A DNA stretch of 64,000 nt from Christensenella sp. UBA6345 (GCA_002437945.1 DJSB01000030.1:21303-85302); one strand, 5' to 3'. Shown: positions 9,879-17,392, counted from the stretch's first letter. Translations and numbers: made by a program. The notes: generated by a model not told the origin, from the letters alone.

Positions 9879-10187
9879 TTATTCTCCCTGTTCGTTAATG
9901 TGTATACGACAAATAGTGATTAATGTATTAATATGTTCGTCATTAAGAAAATAAGTAACAAAATTACCATTTTTCCTACTATCGACAATAAAGTTATCTT
10001 TAAGTATCTTTAATTGATGTGAAACTAACGATTGAGAACTAGATGTAGCAAGTGCTATTTCATTAACATTCTTTTCGCTCTCCAATAGGCTAAATATTAT
10101 CTTAAGTCTAGTTGTGTCACCAATAATCTTAAACAACTCTCCTACTTTATTAATTTCTTCTAAAGTCGGGCTTATATATTTGTCCAT
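9879..10187 (-). CDS. ArsR/SmtB-family metal-responsive repressor
   Basis: 102 residues with a winged helix-turn-helix: FKIIGDTTRLKIIFSLL followed by the recognition-helix region SSSQSLVSHQLKILKD. There is no CxC arsenic-type motif in the recognition helix. C-terminal His/Cys (ICRIHINEQGE) is compatible with an alpha5-type zinc site as in SmtB/CzrA, which suits the zinc/cadmium-type pump 4 nt downstream. It probably binds the two palindromes overlapping its own promoter and releases them when metal is bound. Confidence 0.92.
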   Translation of the reverse strand: MDKYISPTLEEINKVGELFKIIGDTTRLKIIFSLLESEKNVNEIALATSSSQSLVSHQLKILKDNFIVDSRKNGNFVTYFLNDEHINTLITICRIHINEQGE

Positions 10188-10254
10188 AATCCACCTTTAA
10201 TTAATTATTATCAATTAACCAATAAACATATCATATAGTCGTTTTTACCACATA

Positions 10255-10311
10255 ATATGAATAGCGGTTCATATTCTTTTATAGTATATGAATTTCTATT
10301 CATATTGTCAA
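10255..10311 (-). promoter_or_regulatory. Promoter with two ArsR-type operators for the metal efflux operon
   Basis: In the minus direction: -35 TTGACA (10311-10306), 17-nt spacer, -10 TATACT (10288-10283). Two copies of ATATGAA-N6-TTCATAT are present, at 10286-10305 (inside the spacer, running into the -10) and 10255-10274 (just at and after the expected start of transcription). Their centres are 31 bp apart, three helical turns. The arrangement is that of a strongly repressed, metal-inducible promoter. Confidence 0.88.
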
Positions 10312-10470
10312 GAAAATATATGAAAATAATTTAAGAAATGTTAAAATGCATAAATATACATTATTAATAATAATTATCAATAATATACATTATAAAACCA
10401 ATCCAAAATTAATATAGATATTTAATTACATAATTAAATAATTACATTTCATTTATGTATATATGATAAT

Positions 10471-10500
10471 AAAAAAATAGCCTAAATATAGGCTATTTTT
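10471..10500 (-). terminator. Intrinsic terminator of the MetRS-like gene
   Basis: Twelve-base-pair stem 10473-10484 with 10489-10500 (core ATAGCCTA/TAGGCTAT), 4-nt loop, T-rich tail in the minus direction. It starts 13 nt after the stop codon at 10513. The 160 nt between this and the metal promoter (10312-10470) are AT-rich with no gene that I can see. Confidence 0.88.
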
Positions 10501-10512
10501 AATGATTAAATA

Positions 10513-12507
10513 TTATTCTTCATATTGCCAACTAGGTTTGGTAAAGAAATCTGTTTTTGGCTCTAGGAAAGTAGGTTTATGATTATGTGGATCTGAAACA
10601 AATGCATAAATATCTTTATCAATATTGTCCCAACTAAATATTGCTGGATCTAATTTAAAGAATTCAACTACTTTCTCTACACTTTCTGGAGCAATTGGAT
10701 GCAACAAAGTTAATGCAATACGACTCATATACAATGCATCTACTAGAATTTGTTTTGCTTCATCAGTATGAGCATTATCACCATTAAATGCAGTTAGAGT
10801 CTTATTGATATTACGTATTAATGTATCAAGTTCATAGCATACCATATGGAATTTATGTTCATACACTGCTTTTTCATATTTTAGTACACTATATCTGCAT
10901 TGATTCTTAATTTCTTCACTAACTTCACCATATGGCATAACACCATCATAATATTTTTGCCATGTATAGCATAAAGTACGTAATGCTCTATTAAATACAT
11001 TGGTTAATAAGTTATATTCCCTAACAACTGGGTCTTGTTCTGATGGATTAGCATCTGGGTTAAGTGGTTTTGGCATAAAACTTGCACTATTGTTACCTAC
11101 ATTCATACCTAGGAAATGGAAACGTAATTGTTCTGCACTATAAAGTTTTAACAATTCGTCTGCCATTGGTGGTTTAATTGCAGAACTTGAACCTGCTTTT
11201 TTATTAAGGAACAAAGTATGCTTATTGGCTACAATTTGTGGTATAGATAAATCTCCATCTTTTACATCAATTGTAGGATTATCGCCTTGCATAGCAAACC
11301 ACATAGCAGTTTGAGCAGGACCATAGAAATATATATTATCTTCGCCAATAAATTGATAAACTTTACTATCTTTACTGCACCACCAATCTTTCCATGTGTT
11401 TTGGCGATTGAATTTATTAAGATATGTGCGTGTAAATGAAATAGGAGCCCACAAACTTTCTGGCCATACCCAGAATGTTAAATCTTTTAATTCTTTAGTA
11501 TCTGGTGCTTTAACACCCCATTCAATATTACCAGTAAGTCTAAATGGTACTAAAGTCTTACCTGTACGATACCTTATACCTTTTTCAGTTAAAATATCAC
11601 AAGAATGTTCTCTATCAGTTAATTTATTAAATATAACTGTAAATGATGGCTTATTATCTACTACTAATTCATGTTCTGGTAATTCACTTTCGATGGCTTT
11701 AAATTGGTCTAAAAATTCCTTCTTTACGTACAATTCTGGTTTTTTCAAAAACTCGTTAATTTCTTTAGTTACGTATTTTCTAGTTGGAGTGTTTTTATCC
11801 AAATATTCAGTCCATTGTTTAAGCAAACCAATATAATTTTCTAGATTAAAGTACCAGTTACCAATTTCTTTTAAAACTGGTTTTTTACCAGACAATGAAC
11901 TTACTGGGTCAATAAGTTCTTGTGGCATATATTGGTGTCCTAAATCACATTCGTCAGCATATGCATGTTCGGATTGACAGCCTTCAAATGGGCATTTACC
12001 CATAACTTGTCTACCATTAAGGAAAGTCTTTTTCTCTTCATCATAAAACTGTAGTGTTTTTAATGGACTTAAGTTATTGGTCTCTAATAATCTATTAAAT
12101 ACTTGATTAGACATTTCTTGATGTATAGGTTTGGCTTCCCCAATACCTGACGCACCAAAGATATTAAGCGATATGTTATATTGATTAAGAATGCTCTCTT
12201 GTAGATTGTGATATGACTCTACATATTCTTCAATAGTGCCGGTAACTTTATTGGCATCTTTTGCTTTTCTATATCCTTCCATAATAGGACTACCATAGCA
12301 GTCTGTACCAGATACATAGATAACATTGTCTTTACCTAATCTATCACGTAAAAAACGTGCAAAAAAATCAGAATGAATAAATAGTGTAATATGTCCACAA
12401 TGCAAAGATTTATTACCATATGGCATACCACTAGTAACTATGGCACGTTTTGGCCATACAGGTCTATTTTCACTCATTTTGTCTAAAACTTCTTTTGTTA
12501 TACCCAT
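10513..12507 (-). CDS. metG: Methionyl-tRNA synthetase-like class I enzyme with abnormal KMSKS loop
   Basis: 664 residues. MetRS landmarks: SGMPYGNKSLHCGH with the HIGH equivalent at 36-39, VSGTDCYGSP (65-73), a zinc-knuckle-like C172/C177/C187/H191, the WAPISF stretch near 353, QFIGEDNIYFYG (385-396), and a C-terminal helical anticodon-binding region. The KMSKS loop is not recognisable: at the expected place stands KKAGSSSAIK (436-445). It may be a divergent genuine MetRS or a paralogue; no second copy is in the window to decide. Single-gene transcript with its own promoter and terminator. Confidence 0.82.
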   Translation of the reverse strand: MGITKEVLDKMSENRPVWPKRAIVTSGMPYGNKSLHCGHITLFIHSDFFARFLRDRLGKDNVIYVSGTDCYGSPIMEGYRKAKDANKVTGTIEEYVESYHNLQESILNQYNISLNIFGASGIGEAKPIHQEMSNQVFNRLLETNNLSPLKTLQFYDEEKKTFLNGRQVMGKCPFEGCQSEHAYADECDLGHQYMPQELIDPVSSLSGKKPVLKEIGNWYFNLENYIGLLKQWTEYLDKNTPTRKYVTKEINEFLKKPELYVKKEFLDQFKAIESELPEHELVVDNKPSFTVIFNKLTDREHSCDILTEKGIRYRTGKTLVPFRLTGNIEWGVKAPDTKELKDLTFWVWPESLWAPISFTRTYLNKFNRQNTWKDWWCSKDSKVYQFIGEDNIYFYGPAQTAMWFAMQGDNPTIDVKDGDLSIPQIVANKHTLFLNKKAGSSSAIKPPMADELLKLYSAEQLRFHFLGMNVGNNSASFMPKPLNPDANPSEQDPVVREYNLLTNVFNRALRTLCYTWQKYYDGVMPYGEVSEEIKNQCRYSVLKYEKAVYEHKFHMVCYELDTLIRNINKTLTAFNGDNAHTDEAKQILVDALYMSRIALTLLHPIAPESVEKVVEFFKLDPAIFSWDNIDKDIYAFVSDPHNHKPTFLEPKTDFFTKPSWQYEE

Positions 12508-12531
12508 AATTTTCTCCTTAAATACGATATA

Positions 12532-12561
12532 ATTCTAACACATAATAACGCACTTATGCAA
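12532..12561 (-). promoter_or_regulatory. Promoter of the MetRS-like gene
   Basis: Minus strand: TTGCAT (12561-12556), 18-nt spacer, TAGAAT (12537-12532). The predicted leader is only about 20 nt, so there is no room for a T-box riboswitch, which often controls aminoacyl-tRNA synthetase genes in Firmicutes. Confidence 0.6.
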
Positions 12562-12646
12562 ATATATAAAAAAATTTCTATTATATTTTAGACTATTTTT
12601 ATTAAAAAATCCCTATATTTTAAGTTATTTTACACATAATAGTAAT

Positions 12647-12841
12647 ATGTATTTTAATTATCATGCAAAAGCAAAAAAATTAATACGTGATGGTAAATTA
12701 ACTGATTATAAAATTGTAGAAAAGTATCATAACATAAGCCCTGCACTACTATTAATTTTTGATGATTATATTATGCCTATTCGTCAACACAAATGGAATG
12801 AATATCTAGAAATTATTAATAATCTGGATTATTTAAGATAA
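12647..12841 (+). CDS. Small conserved-looking protein of unknown function
   Basis: 64 residues, rich in Tyr, Lys and aromatic residues (YHAKAKKLIRDGKL...ISPALLLIFDD...MPIRQHKWNEYL). I do not assign it to a named family. It looks like a compact, soluble one-domain protein with alternating charged and aromatic residues; the MPIRxHxWxEY pattern has the look of a conserved core. No strong ribosome binding site is visible before the ATG, so the start is uncertain. It is flanked by noncoding AT-rich DNA and has no operon partner. Confidence 0.55.
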   Translation: MYFNYHAKAKKLIRDGKLTDYKIVEKYHNISPALLLIFDDYIMPIRQHKWNEYLEIINNLDYLR

Positions 12842-12942
12842 TATTTAAGACATAAATATAATTTTTAATAAAAAAGTACATAAATCCAATAATTACCATC
12901 ATTTTTTAAGTATTATATCTCGTAATTAGATAAAAATAATAA

Positions 12943-12962
12943 TACAAAGTAAAAACTTTGTA
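12943..12962 (+). promoter_or_regulatory. Perfect inverted repeat upstream of the basic Ser/Thr/Lys protein
   Basis: TACAAAGT-AAAA-ACTTTGTA, an 8-bp perfect palindrome ending 6 nt before the GGGAGG ribosome binding site. It could be an mRNA 5' hairpin or an operator; nothing in the sequence decides. Confidence 0.45.
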
Positions 12963-12982
12963 ATTCATGGGAGGTGAACAGA

Positions 12983-13237
12983 ATGGCGATTAGAAAATCA
13001 ACCAATTCTACCAACAAAACTAGTGCAAAAACAACTGCAAAGACTAGTGCTAGAGCAAGAGCAAAAAGTAGTAATGAAAGTTCTAAATCAGTAACTAACA
13101 GAACTTCAAATAAAACTACTAATAAGACATCTGCTTGTGGTTCTAGAAGTGCTAAAGGTTGTACCAACAGCACAACAGGTAGAACAAGTTCAAAAACCAC
13201 AGGAAAAACTAGTGCAAGAACTAAAAATTGTGACTAG
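12983..13237 (+). CDS. Low-complexity basic Ser/Thr/Asn/Lys-rich protein
   Basis: 84 residues. The ATG at 12983 is chosen over an in-frame GTG at 12974 because GGGAGG at 12969-12974 fits the ATG. After MAIRKS the protein is almost only Thr, Ser, Lys, Asn, Arg and Ala, with KTSA and KTT units recurring through its length and only one Glu and one Asp, so it is strongly positively charged. Three cysteines lie in the second half. It resembles histone-H1-like or DNA-coating proteins in composition only; no family can be named. Strong ribosome binding site and a dedicated terminator argue that it is a real gene. Confidence 0.7.
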   Translation: MAIRKSTNSTNKTSAKTTAKTSARARAKSSNESSKSVTNRTSNKTTNKTSACGSRSAKGCTNSTTGRTSSKTTGKTSARTKNCD

Positions 13238-13243
13238 TTAACC

Positions 13244-13276
13244 AAAAAAAGCACCATCTATAAAGATAGTGCTTTT
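13244..13276. terminator. Bidirectional terminator
   Basis: GCACcATC (13251-13258) pairs with GATaGTGC (13265-13272), flanked by seven A before and seven T after, so it works in both directions. It ends the basic-protein gene on the plus strand and the DUF2188 gene on the minus strand. Confidence 0.85.
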
Positions 13277-13328
13277 TTTATTTTTTACAAAAAATACATT
13301 ATATAAAATGTAAAAAATGGCTAGATTA

Positions 13329-13538
13329 CTAGAATTTTCTTATTTTACCATCAAGACCATGTAATACAACATAACTGCCATCATTCTTATTATCACATAA
13401 TTGTGAAGCATAAGATAATGCTTCTTTTTGAGTGGAGAAAAGTTTGATTACTTTATCAGAACCTTGAATAAATACCTTCCATTCTCTTCCATCGTTATCT
13501 CTTTTTGATACATGATAAACTGTCTTTTGTGCTGCCAT
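13329..13538 (-). CDS. DUF2188 family protein
   Basis: 69 residues. The pattern YHVSKRDNDGREWKVFIQGSDKVIKLFSTQKEALSYASQL...YVVLHGLDGKIRKF is that of DUF2188: a short beta-strand/helix unit with a conserved W-x-V core, an FSTQKEA helix start and a terminal HGxDGxI. Members are widespread small cytoplasmic proteins without a known function. GGAG precedes the ATG. It shares a terminator with the convergent basic-protein gene. Confidence 0.85.
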   Translation of the reverse strand: MAAQKTVYHVSKRDNDGREWKVFIQGSDKVIKLFSTQKEALSYASQLCDNKNDGSYVVLHGLDGKIRKF

Positions 13539-13620
13539 ATAATCTCCTTTAAATAATAATATTATTATTAAATTTATTCTTTAGTATTATAAACTACTAA
13601 ATAATTGAAAAATTGGCTTA

Positions 13621-13646
13621 AAAAAAGTAACTAATGCTAGTTACTT
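13621..13646 (-). terminator. Terminator of the tRNA operon
   Basis: Perfect 9-bp stem AAGTAACTA/TAGTTACTT (13625-13633 with 13638-13646), 4-nt loop, then a T-run in the minus direction. It starts 4 nt beyond the 3' CCA of tRNA-Leu. Confidence 0.88.
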
Positions 13647-13650
13647 ATTA

Positions 13651-13737
13651 TGGTGCCGAAGACCGGACTTGAACCGGTACGGTATTGCTACCCCAGGATT
13701 TTAAGTCCTGTACGTCTGCCAATTTCGTCACTTCGGC
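13651..13737 (-). tRNA. tRNA-Leu (anticodon TAA)
   Basis: Acceptor GCCGAAG/CTTCGGC, discriminator A and encoded CCA. Anticodon loop CTTAAAA gives TAA. The long variable arm (GGGTAGCAATACC) is that of a class II tRNA-Leu. Fourth and last tRNA of the operon. Confidence 0.97.
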
Positions 13738-13741
13738 TTAA

Positions 13742-13816
13742 TGGAGGCACCGTCCAGATTCGAACTGGAGCATAAAGGTTTTGCAGACCTTGGCCTTACC
13801 GCTTGGCTACGGTGCC
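13742..13816 (-). tRNA. tRNA-Cys (anticodon GCA)
   Basis: Acceptor GGCACCG/CGGTGCC, discriminator T (U73 as usual for tRNA-Cys), encoded CCA, anticodon loop CTGCAAA giving GCA, TTCGAAT T-loop. Third in the operon. Confidence 0.97.
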
Positions 13817-13865
13817 ACACTAGTGCCATACTACAATAAATAGTATTTTATCCTTAATAAAAAAA

Positions 13866-13940
13866 TGGAGCGGAGGACGGGATTTGAACCCGCGACATTC
13901 GCCTTGGCAAGGCGACGCTCTACCGCTGAGCCACCCCCGC
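13866..13940 (-). tRNA. tRNA-Gly (anticodon GCC)
   Basis: Acceptor GCGGGGG/CCTCCGC with one G-U pair, discriminator T, encoded CCA, anticodon loop TTGCCAA giving GCC. Second in the operon. Confidence 0.97.
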
Positions 13941-13948
13941 AAATAAAA

Positions 13949-14024
13949 TGGTGGGAGTTATAGGGCTCGAACCTATGACCTCCTGCTTGTAAGGCAGATG
14001 CTCTCCCAACTGAGCTAAACTCCC
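13949..14024 (-). tRNA. tRNA-Val (anticodon TAC)
   Basis: Acceptor GGGAGTT/AACTCCC, discriminator A, encoded CCA, anticodon loop CTTACAA giving TAC. First in the operon. The wobble U34 of this tRNA is the kind of position modified by the ho5U/mo5U enzymes encoded at 49.9-51.8 kb. Confidence 0.97.
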
Positions 14025-14074
14025 ACACCAATATGTTTGCAATGCATCAATAACTTATTTATTAACGCTCTTAT

Positions 14075-14103
14075 AATATACCAAATCATACGGAAAAAAG
14101 CAA
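14075..14103 (-). promoter_or_regulatory. Promoter of the Val-Gly-Cys-Leu tRNA operon
   Basis: Minus strand TTGCTT (14103-14098), 17-nt spacer, TATATT (14080-14075), about 50 nt before tRNA-Val. Confidence 0.65.
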
Positions 14104-14348
14104 GACTTTTTTATCAATTTTTTAATATTTTTTAATTTTTTTTTAACATTATAAATTTATGCGTAATTAAGCCATTTTTGTTACTAAAAAAATTTGATTT
14201 TTTAAAAATATGGAAGTAAAAATGCTTAAAATTATTAATAAAACACCATATATATTGATAAAATTATTAATGTTTGATTATATTTATTAATACTTTAAGC
14301 AGATTTATGATTGTAACATAAAATTTAATTAAAAAAATTTTAATTACA
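14104..14348. other. AT-rich spacer without visible gene
   Basis: Long A- and T-runs with stops in every frame. I see no conserved RNA motif, no ribosome binding site with a following frame and no strong hairpin. It separates the tRNA promoter from the fakA terminator. Confidence 0.6.
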
Positions 14349-14350
14349 AA

Positions 14351-14382
14351 CAAAAAGACCTAGTTAACATTAACCAAGTCTT
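14351..14382 (-). terminator. Terminator of the asp23-fakA unit
   Basis: AAGAC (14355-14359) pairs with GTCTT (14378-14382), extended by an inner GTTAA/TTAAC helix, and followed by a T-run in the minus direction. In the minus-strand RNA the middle pairs are G-U wobbles, so the hairpin is stronger in that direction. Confidence 0.75.
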
Positions 14383-14408
14383 ATGTTTGTATAAATTAAA
14401 GTATTTAA

Positions 14409-16070
14409 TTATTCTAGACTAATTATATAATAATATACTGGTTGTCCACCCGGAACTAAAGTAATATCACAGTCTGGATATTTTTCTTCAAGTCTTGATT
14501 GAAGTGCTTCGGCTTCTTCCAACTTAATATCTTTACCATAGAACAAGGTAATATTTACTACATCATCATTTTTAACTTTTTCAATTAAATCAATGGTAGT
14601 ATCATTAACTAGTAGACCTTTAGCCAAAATATTACTATCATTAAGACCAATAATATCGCCTTGATTTAGGTCAAATCCGTCCATATGAGTAGTACGAACC
14701 GCATAAGTAACTGATGCTGCAGTAACATTGTCTTTACTGCTCTTCATATTCTCGATATTTTCTTCAGCGGTAGCATCTGGATTAAATGCCAATGCAGCAG
14801 AAATGCCTTCAGGAACTGATTTTGTAGGTATAACGTGTAACTTTTTGCTTGTAAGTTCTTTTGCTTGTTCAGCAGCAAAAATAATATTCTTATTATTAGG
14901 CAAAACAAAAACTTCTTTTGCTTGTACTTTATCGCAGGCTTTAGCAATGTCATCAGCACTAGGGTTCATGGTTTGACCACCTTCAATGATAGCATCAACT
15001 AAAATATCGTTAAATACTCCTGCAATACCATCGCCTGGTGCAACTGCAACCATACCAAAAGGTTTAAGGTTGGCTTGTGCTTGTGTACGTTTACGTTTAA
15101 GTTCACGATTTTGTTCAAGCATATTTTCAATCTTAATATTGATAATTTCGCCCATTTCTAGCGCATATCCCAAAGCAATATTAGGTTCGTTGGTGTGAAC
15201 ATGGACTTTAACAAGTTCTAGGTCACCGATACATACAACGCAGTCACCAATTTGCATTAAATTTTCTCTTAATTTATCAATATCAGAGATAGTAGTTTTT
15301 GCTTTCATATGTGTAACCATAAATTCGGTACAATAAGCAAACTCAATATCTCCTAGATTGTCTAGGTTAATGATATAATCATTACTATCAGAGCCAAAAG
15401 ATGGAATATTGTTGTTGGCAGGTGCTAATTCTTCAACACTAATGTCAATTTCTTCGCCTAGTAGCATCTTTTGCATACCGGTAAAGATAACTATAAGTCC
15501 CCTACCACCAGCATCAACAACATTTGCCTTTTTAAGAACAGGCAACATCTCTGGAGTTTGTTGAAGTATGGCTTCACCATCGGTAAGAATGATGTCAAAG
15601 AATTGCTCGAAATCGCTAACTTTCTTTGCAGCCTTTACTGCTGTTTCTGCCATAACTCTTATAACTGTAAGAATAGTACCTTCTTTAGGTACAGTAACTG
15701 CTTTATATGCTACTTGTGAACCTTCAACCATCGCTTTGGCGAATTGCTTTGTAGTAAGTTCGTTCTCACACTTACCTACTTCGGTAGCGATACCTTTAAG
15801 TATTTGGGACAAAATAACACCAGAGTTACCCCTTGCGCCACGTAATGCTCCTTTACTTAAAGCATTAGAAATTGCTGCAAATGAATTGTCTGGACAATTG
15901 TTAATCTCCTTTACAGCACTGTTAAATGTTAAACTCATGTTTGTACCAGTATCTCCATCTGGAACTGGGAAAACATTAAGTGAATCTACAAATTTTTTAT
16001 TGTTATCTAAAACTTTAGCACCCGCAATAATCATTTTGCGAAAAAGAGTGCTATTAATAGTCTTTTGCAT
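14409..16070 (-). CDS. fakA: Fatty acid kinase catalytic subunit FakA (DAK2/DhaL domain)
   Basis: 553 residues, the usual FakA/YloV length. The N-terminal DhaL-type domain has the Mg/ATP motif NVFPVPDGDTGTNM (D38, D40, T43). A middle domain (HMKAKTTISDID...VHVHTNEP) and a C-terminal DegV-like part follow. FakA transfers the gamma-phosphate of ATP to fatty acids held by FakB, allowing exogenous fatty acids to enter phospholipids. No FakB gene is in the window. Co-oriented with the Asp23 gene 50 nt upstream, as in Bacillus yloU-yloV. Confidence 0.95.
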   Translation of the reverse strand: MQKTINSTLFRKMIIAGAKVLDNNKKFVDSLNVFPVPDGDTGTNMSLTFNSAVKEINNCPDNSFAAISNALSKGALRGARGNSGVILSQILKGIATEVGKCENELTTKQFAKAMVEGSQVAYKAVTVPKEGTILTVIRVMAETAVKAAKKVSDFEQFFDIILTDGEAILQQTPEMLPVLKKANVVDAGGRGLIVIFTGMQKMLLGEEIDISVEELAPANNNIPSFGSDSNDYIINLDNLGDIEFAYCTEFMVTHMKAKTTISDIDKLRENLMQIGDCVVCIGDLELVKVHVHTNEPNIALGYALEMGEIINIKIENMLEQNRELKRKRTQAQANLKPFGMVAVAPGDGIAGVFNDILVDAIIEGGQTMNPSADDIAKACDKVQAKEVFVLPNNKNIIFAAEQAKELTSKKLHVIPTKSVPEGISAALAFNPDATAEENIENMKSSKDNVTAASVTYAVRTTHMDGFDLNQGDIIGLNDSNILAKGLLVNDTTIDLIEKVKNDDVVNITLFYGKDIKLEEAEALQSRLEEKYPDCDITLVPGGQPVYYYIISLE

Positions 16071-16119
16071 TAAATACTCCTTTTAATTTACGAAACGGAA
16101 AAAACACGACGAAATACTA

Positions 16120-16470
16120 TTAAACTCTAACGCCAACAACATTAACATTGACAGAGTCAATAATCATCCCCGTGAACTGCTCTAATCCATATTTTACTGA
16201 TTTTTTTAGGCTATCAGCAACTGCACTGATAGACACGCCATATTTTAAAACTACGTAAAGGTCAACATATATTCTATTATTAACAGTTAATATCTTAACA
16301 CCTTTACTTAAGGTTTGTTTTTTAAACAATCCGGAAAAACTATCGGTTAATTTTTGATTAACCAAATCTACAACGCCATAACAATCACGTGCAATATAAC
16401 CTGTAACTATAGCAATGGCTTCATTGGATATAGTAATATTACCGTAAGCGTTACTTGTTTTTACAGACAT
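16120..16470 (-). CDS. Asp23/Gls24 family envelope stress protein (YloU-like)
   Basis: 116 residues, a single Asp23 domain (GNITISNEAIAIVTGYIARDCYGVVDL...VNNRIYVDLYVVLKYGVSISAVADSLKKSV). Family members are small cytoplasmic proteins associated with the membrane and envelope stress; the YloU branch is always next to fakA. The function of YloU itself is not settled. A GGAAC-type ribosome binding site precedes the ATG, and the promoter lies about 135 nt upstream. Confidence 0.93.
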   Translation of the reverse strand: MSVKTSNAYGNITISNEAIAIVTGYIARDCYGVVDLVNQKLTDSFSGLFKKQTLSKGVKILTVNNRIYVDLYVVLKYGVSISAVADSLKKSVKYGLEQFTGMIIDSVNVNVVGVRV

Positions 16471-16604
16471 AAGTTGTTCCTTTTAATTATTTTCTATGAA
16501 TGATTGGAAAAGAAATATTGTATATATTAAATAATGAATTATTGTAAAAATTATTTAATACTACATAACTAATGTAATATTTCTTAAACTAACATACACA
16601 TTAT

Positions 16605-16633
16605 ATATTACAATATAGAGCCAAAAATGTAAA
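16605..16633 (-). promoter_or_regulatory. Promoter of asp23-fakA
   Basis: Minus strand TTTACA (16633-16628), 17-nt spacer, TAATAT (16610-16605). Divergent from the rpmB promoter about 90 nt away. The leader between this and the asp23 start is AT-rich and shows no recognised element. Confidence 0.6.
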
Positions 16634-16724
16634 CAATTTTTTTTGACTTTTCACTTTAACCATATAATTTTAACTAAATATTAACTATATATTGGTGTTT
16701 TATTAAAAATTTTTCAAATTATGG

Positions 16725-16753
16725 TTGCACATATCAACTTTATTTGGTATAAT
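16725..16753 (+). promoter_or_regulatory. rpmB promoter
   Basis: TTGCAC (16725-16730), 17-nt spacer, TATAAT (16748-16753). Transcription should start near 16760, which decides that the L28 start is the ATG at 16787 and not the ATG at 16721 in the same frame. Confidence 0.85.
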
Positions 16754-16786
16754 ACATTGCAGTTTAAAATTAACGGAGGAGTAATT

Positions 16787-16972
16787 ATGCCAAGAGTATG
16801 TTATATCTGTGGAAAAGGTAAAGTTTCTGGCAACCAAGTAAGCCATTCTCATATTGCTACTAAACGTACTTGGAGTGCAAATCTACAAAAGAAAGCAATT
16901 GAAGTTGACGGAAAAGTAGAAAACAAATATATTTGCACAAGATGTCTAAAAACTTTAAAGAAAGAAGACTAA
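16787..16972 (+). CDS. rpmB: 50S ribosomal protein L28
   Basis: 61 residues starting MPRVCYICGKGKVSGNQVSHS, the L28 signature. It is a zinc-binding (C+) form with C5, C8, C50 and C53. The start is fixed by GGAGGA about 7 nt upstream and by the promoter at 16725-16753; the 22 extra codons upstream in frame lie over the promoter. It is the only plus-strand gene in this neighbourhood, opposite to asp23-fakA and spoVM-rpe-rsgA, the same arrangement as in Bacillus. Confidence 0.96.
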   Translation: MPRVCYICGKGKVSGNQVSHSHIATKRTWSANLQKKAIEVDGKVENKYICTRCLKTLKKED

Positions 16973-17082
16973 TTATAAGACAATCTAATGAAAAACATGG
17001 TGCAATTGTCACACAGTGACTAACCTACTGTTAGCATTATGATTATAGTATTAGTATAGACTATCCATTATAGTTATAAAAA

Positions 17083-17108
17083 ATAAGGAGTTAAACTCCT
17101 TTTTTTTT
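17083..17108. terminator. Bidirectional terminator of rpmB and spoVM
   Basis: AAGGAG (17085-17090) pairs with CTCCTT (17096-17101); T-run on the plus strand and ATTTTTT on the minus strand. It lies between the convergent rpmB (stop 16972) and spoVM (stop 17125). Confidence 0.8.
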
Positions 17109-17124
17109 ATTGCTGTTTATGTAT

Positions 17125-17226
17125 TTAATTGTTTAGTTCTTCCATATCTCCATTAAGTGCTTTTCTAAAGATAAGTTTCAATAATGGGCTTAAAAACTTT
17201 GGGCATTTTATGCAGTATATTCTCAT
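17125..17226 (-). CDS. spoVM: SpoVM-like sporulation peptide
   Basis: 33 residues, MRIYCIKCPKFLSPLLKLIF then RKALNGDMEELNN. It matches the Bacillus SpoVM pattern M-K-F-Y-T-I-K-L-P-K-F-L in M1, Y4, I6, K7, P9, K10, F11 and L12; Pro9 is the residue known to matter for recognition of the curved forespore membrane. AAGGAG stands 8 nt before the ATG. The place, between rpmB and rpe, is exactly that of spoVM in Bacillus. SpoVM is an amphipathic mother-cell peptide that marks the forespore surface for coat assembly with SpoIVA. The 7 extra C-terminal residues are unusual against the 26-residue Bacillus form. Confidence 0.85.
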   Translation of the reverse strand: MRIYCIKCPKFLSPLLKLIFRKALNGDMEELNN

Positions 17227-17392
17227 CTATCTTACTCCTTAAAGTCTTTTATATCTTATATGAATATACTCTGTTTTTCGTTAAAATGCACAAAATCAAT
17301 ATTTTAAATTAATTGCATAAATTAATCACAAATTAAAAGAATTAAACAATATTAATAATATTAAAATAAGAGGAATTTAGCCATATAGTGTA

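Noticed and set aside
10500..12646. T-box riboswitch before the MetRS-like gene
   Set aside because: The leader after the predicted promoter is about 20 nt and contains no T-box sequence or specifier stem.
12913..13200. Hydrophobic Leu/Val-rich frame on the minus strand
   Set aside because: Exact antisense of the Thr/Ser/Lys repeat gene; antisense of Lys/Asn/Thr codons gives Leu/Val/Phe. No ribosome binding site.
13831..14031. Open frame of 66 codons on the minus strand
   Set aside because: It runs through the tRNA-Gly and tRNA-Val genes; the frame is only a by-product of tRNA sequence.
16721..16786. 22-codon N-terminal extension of L28
   Set aside because: It overlaps the -35 and -10 of the rpmB promoter; the ribosome binding site and family length put the start at 16787.
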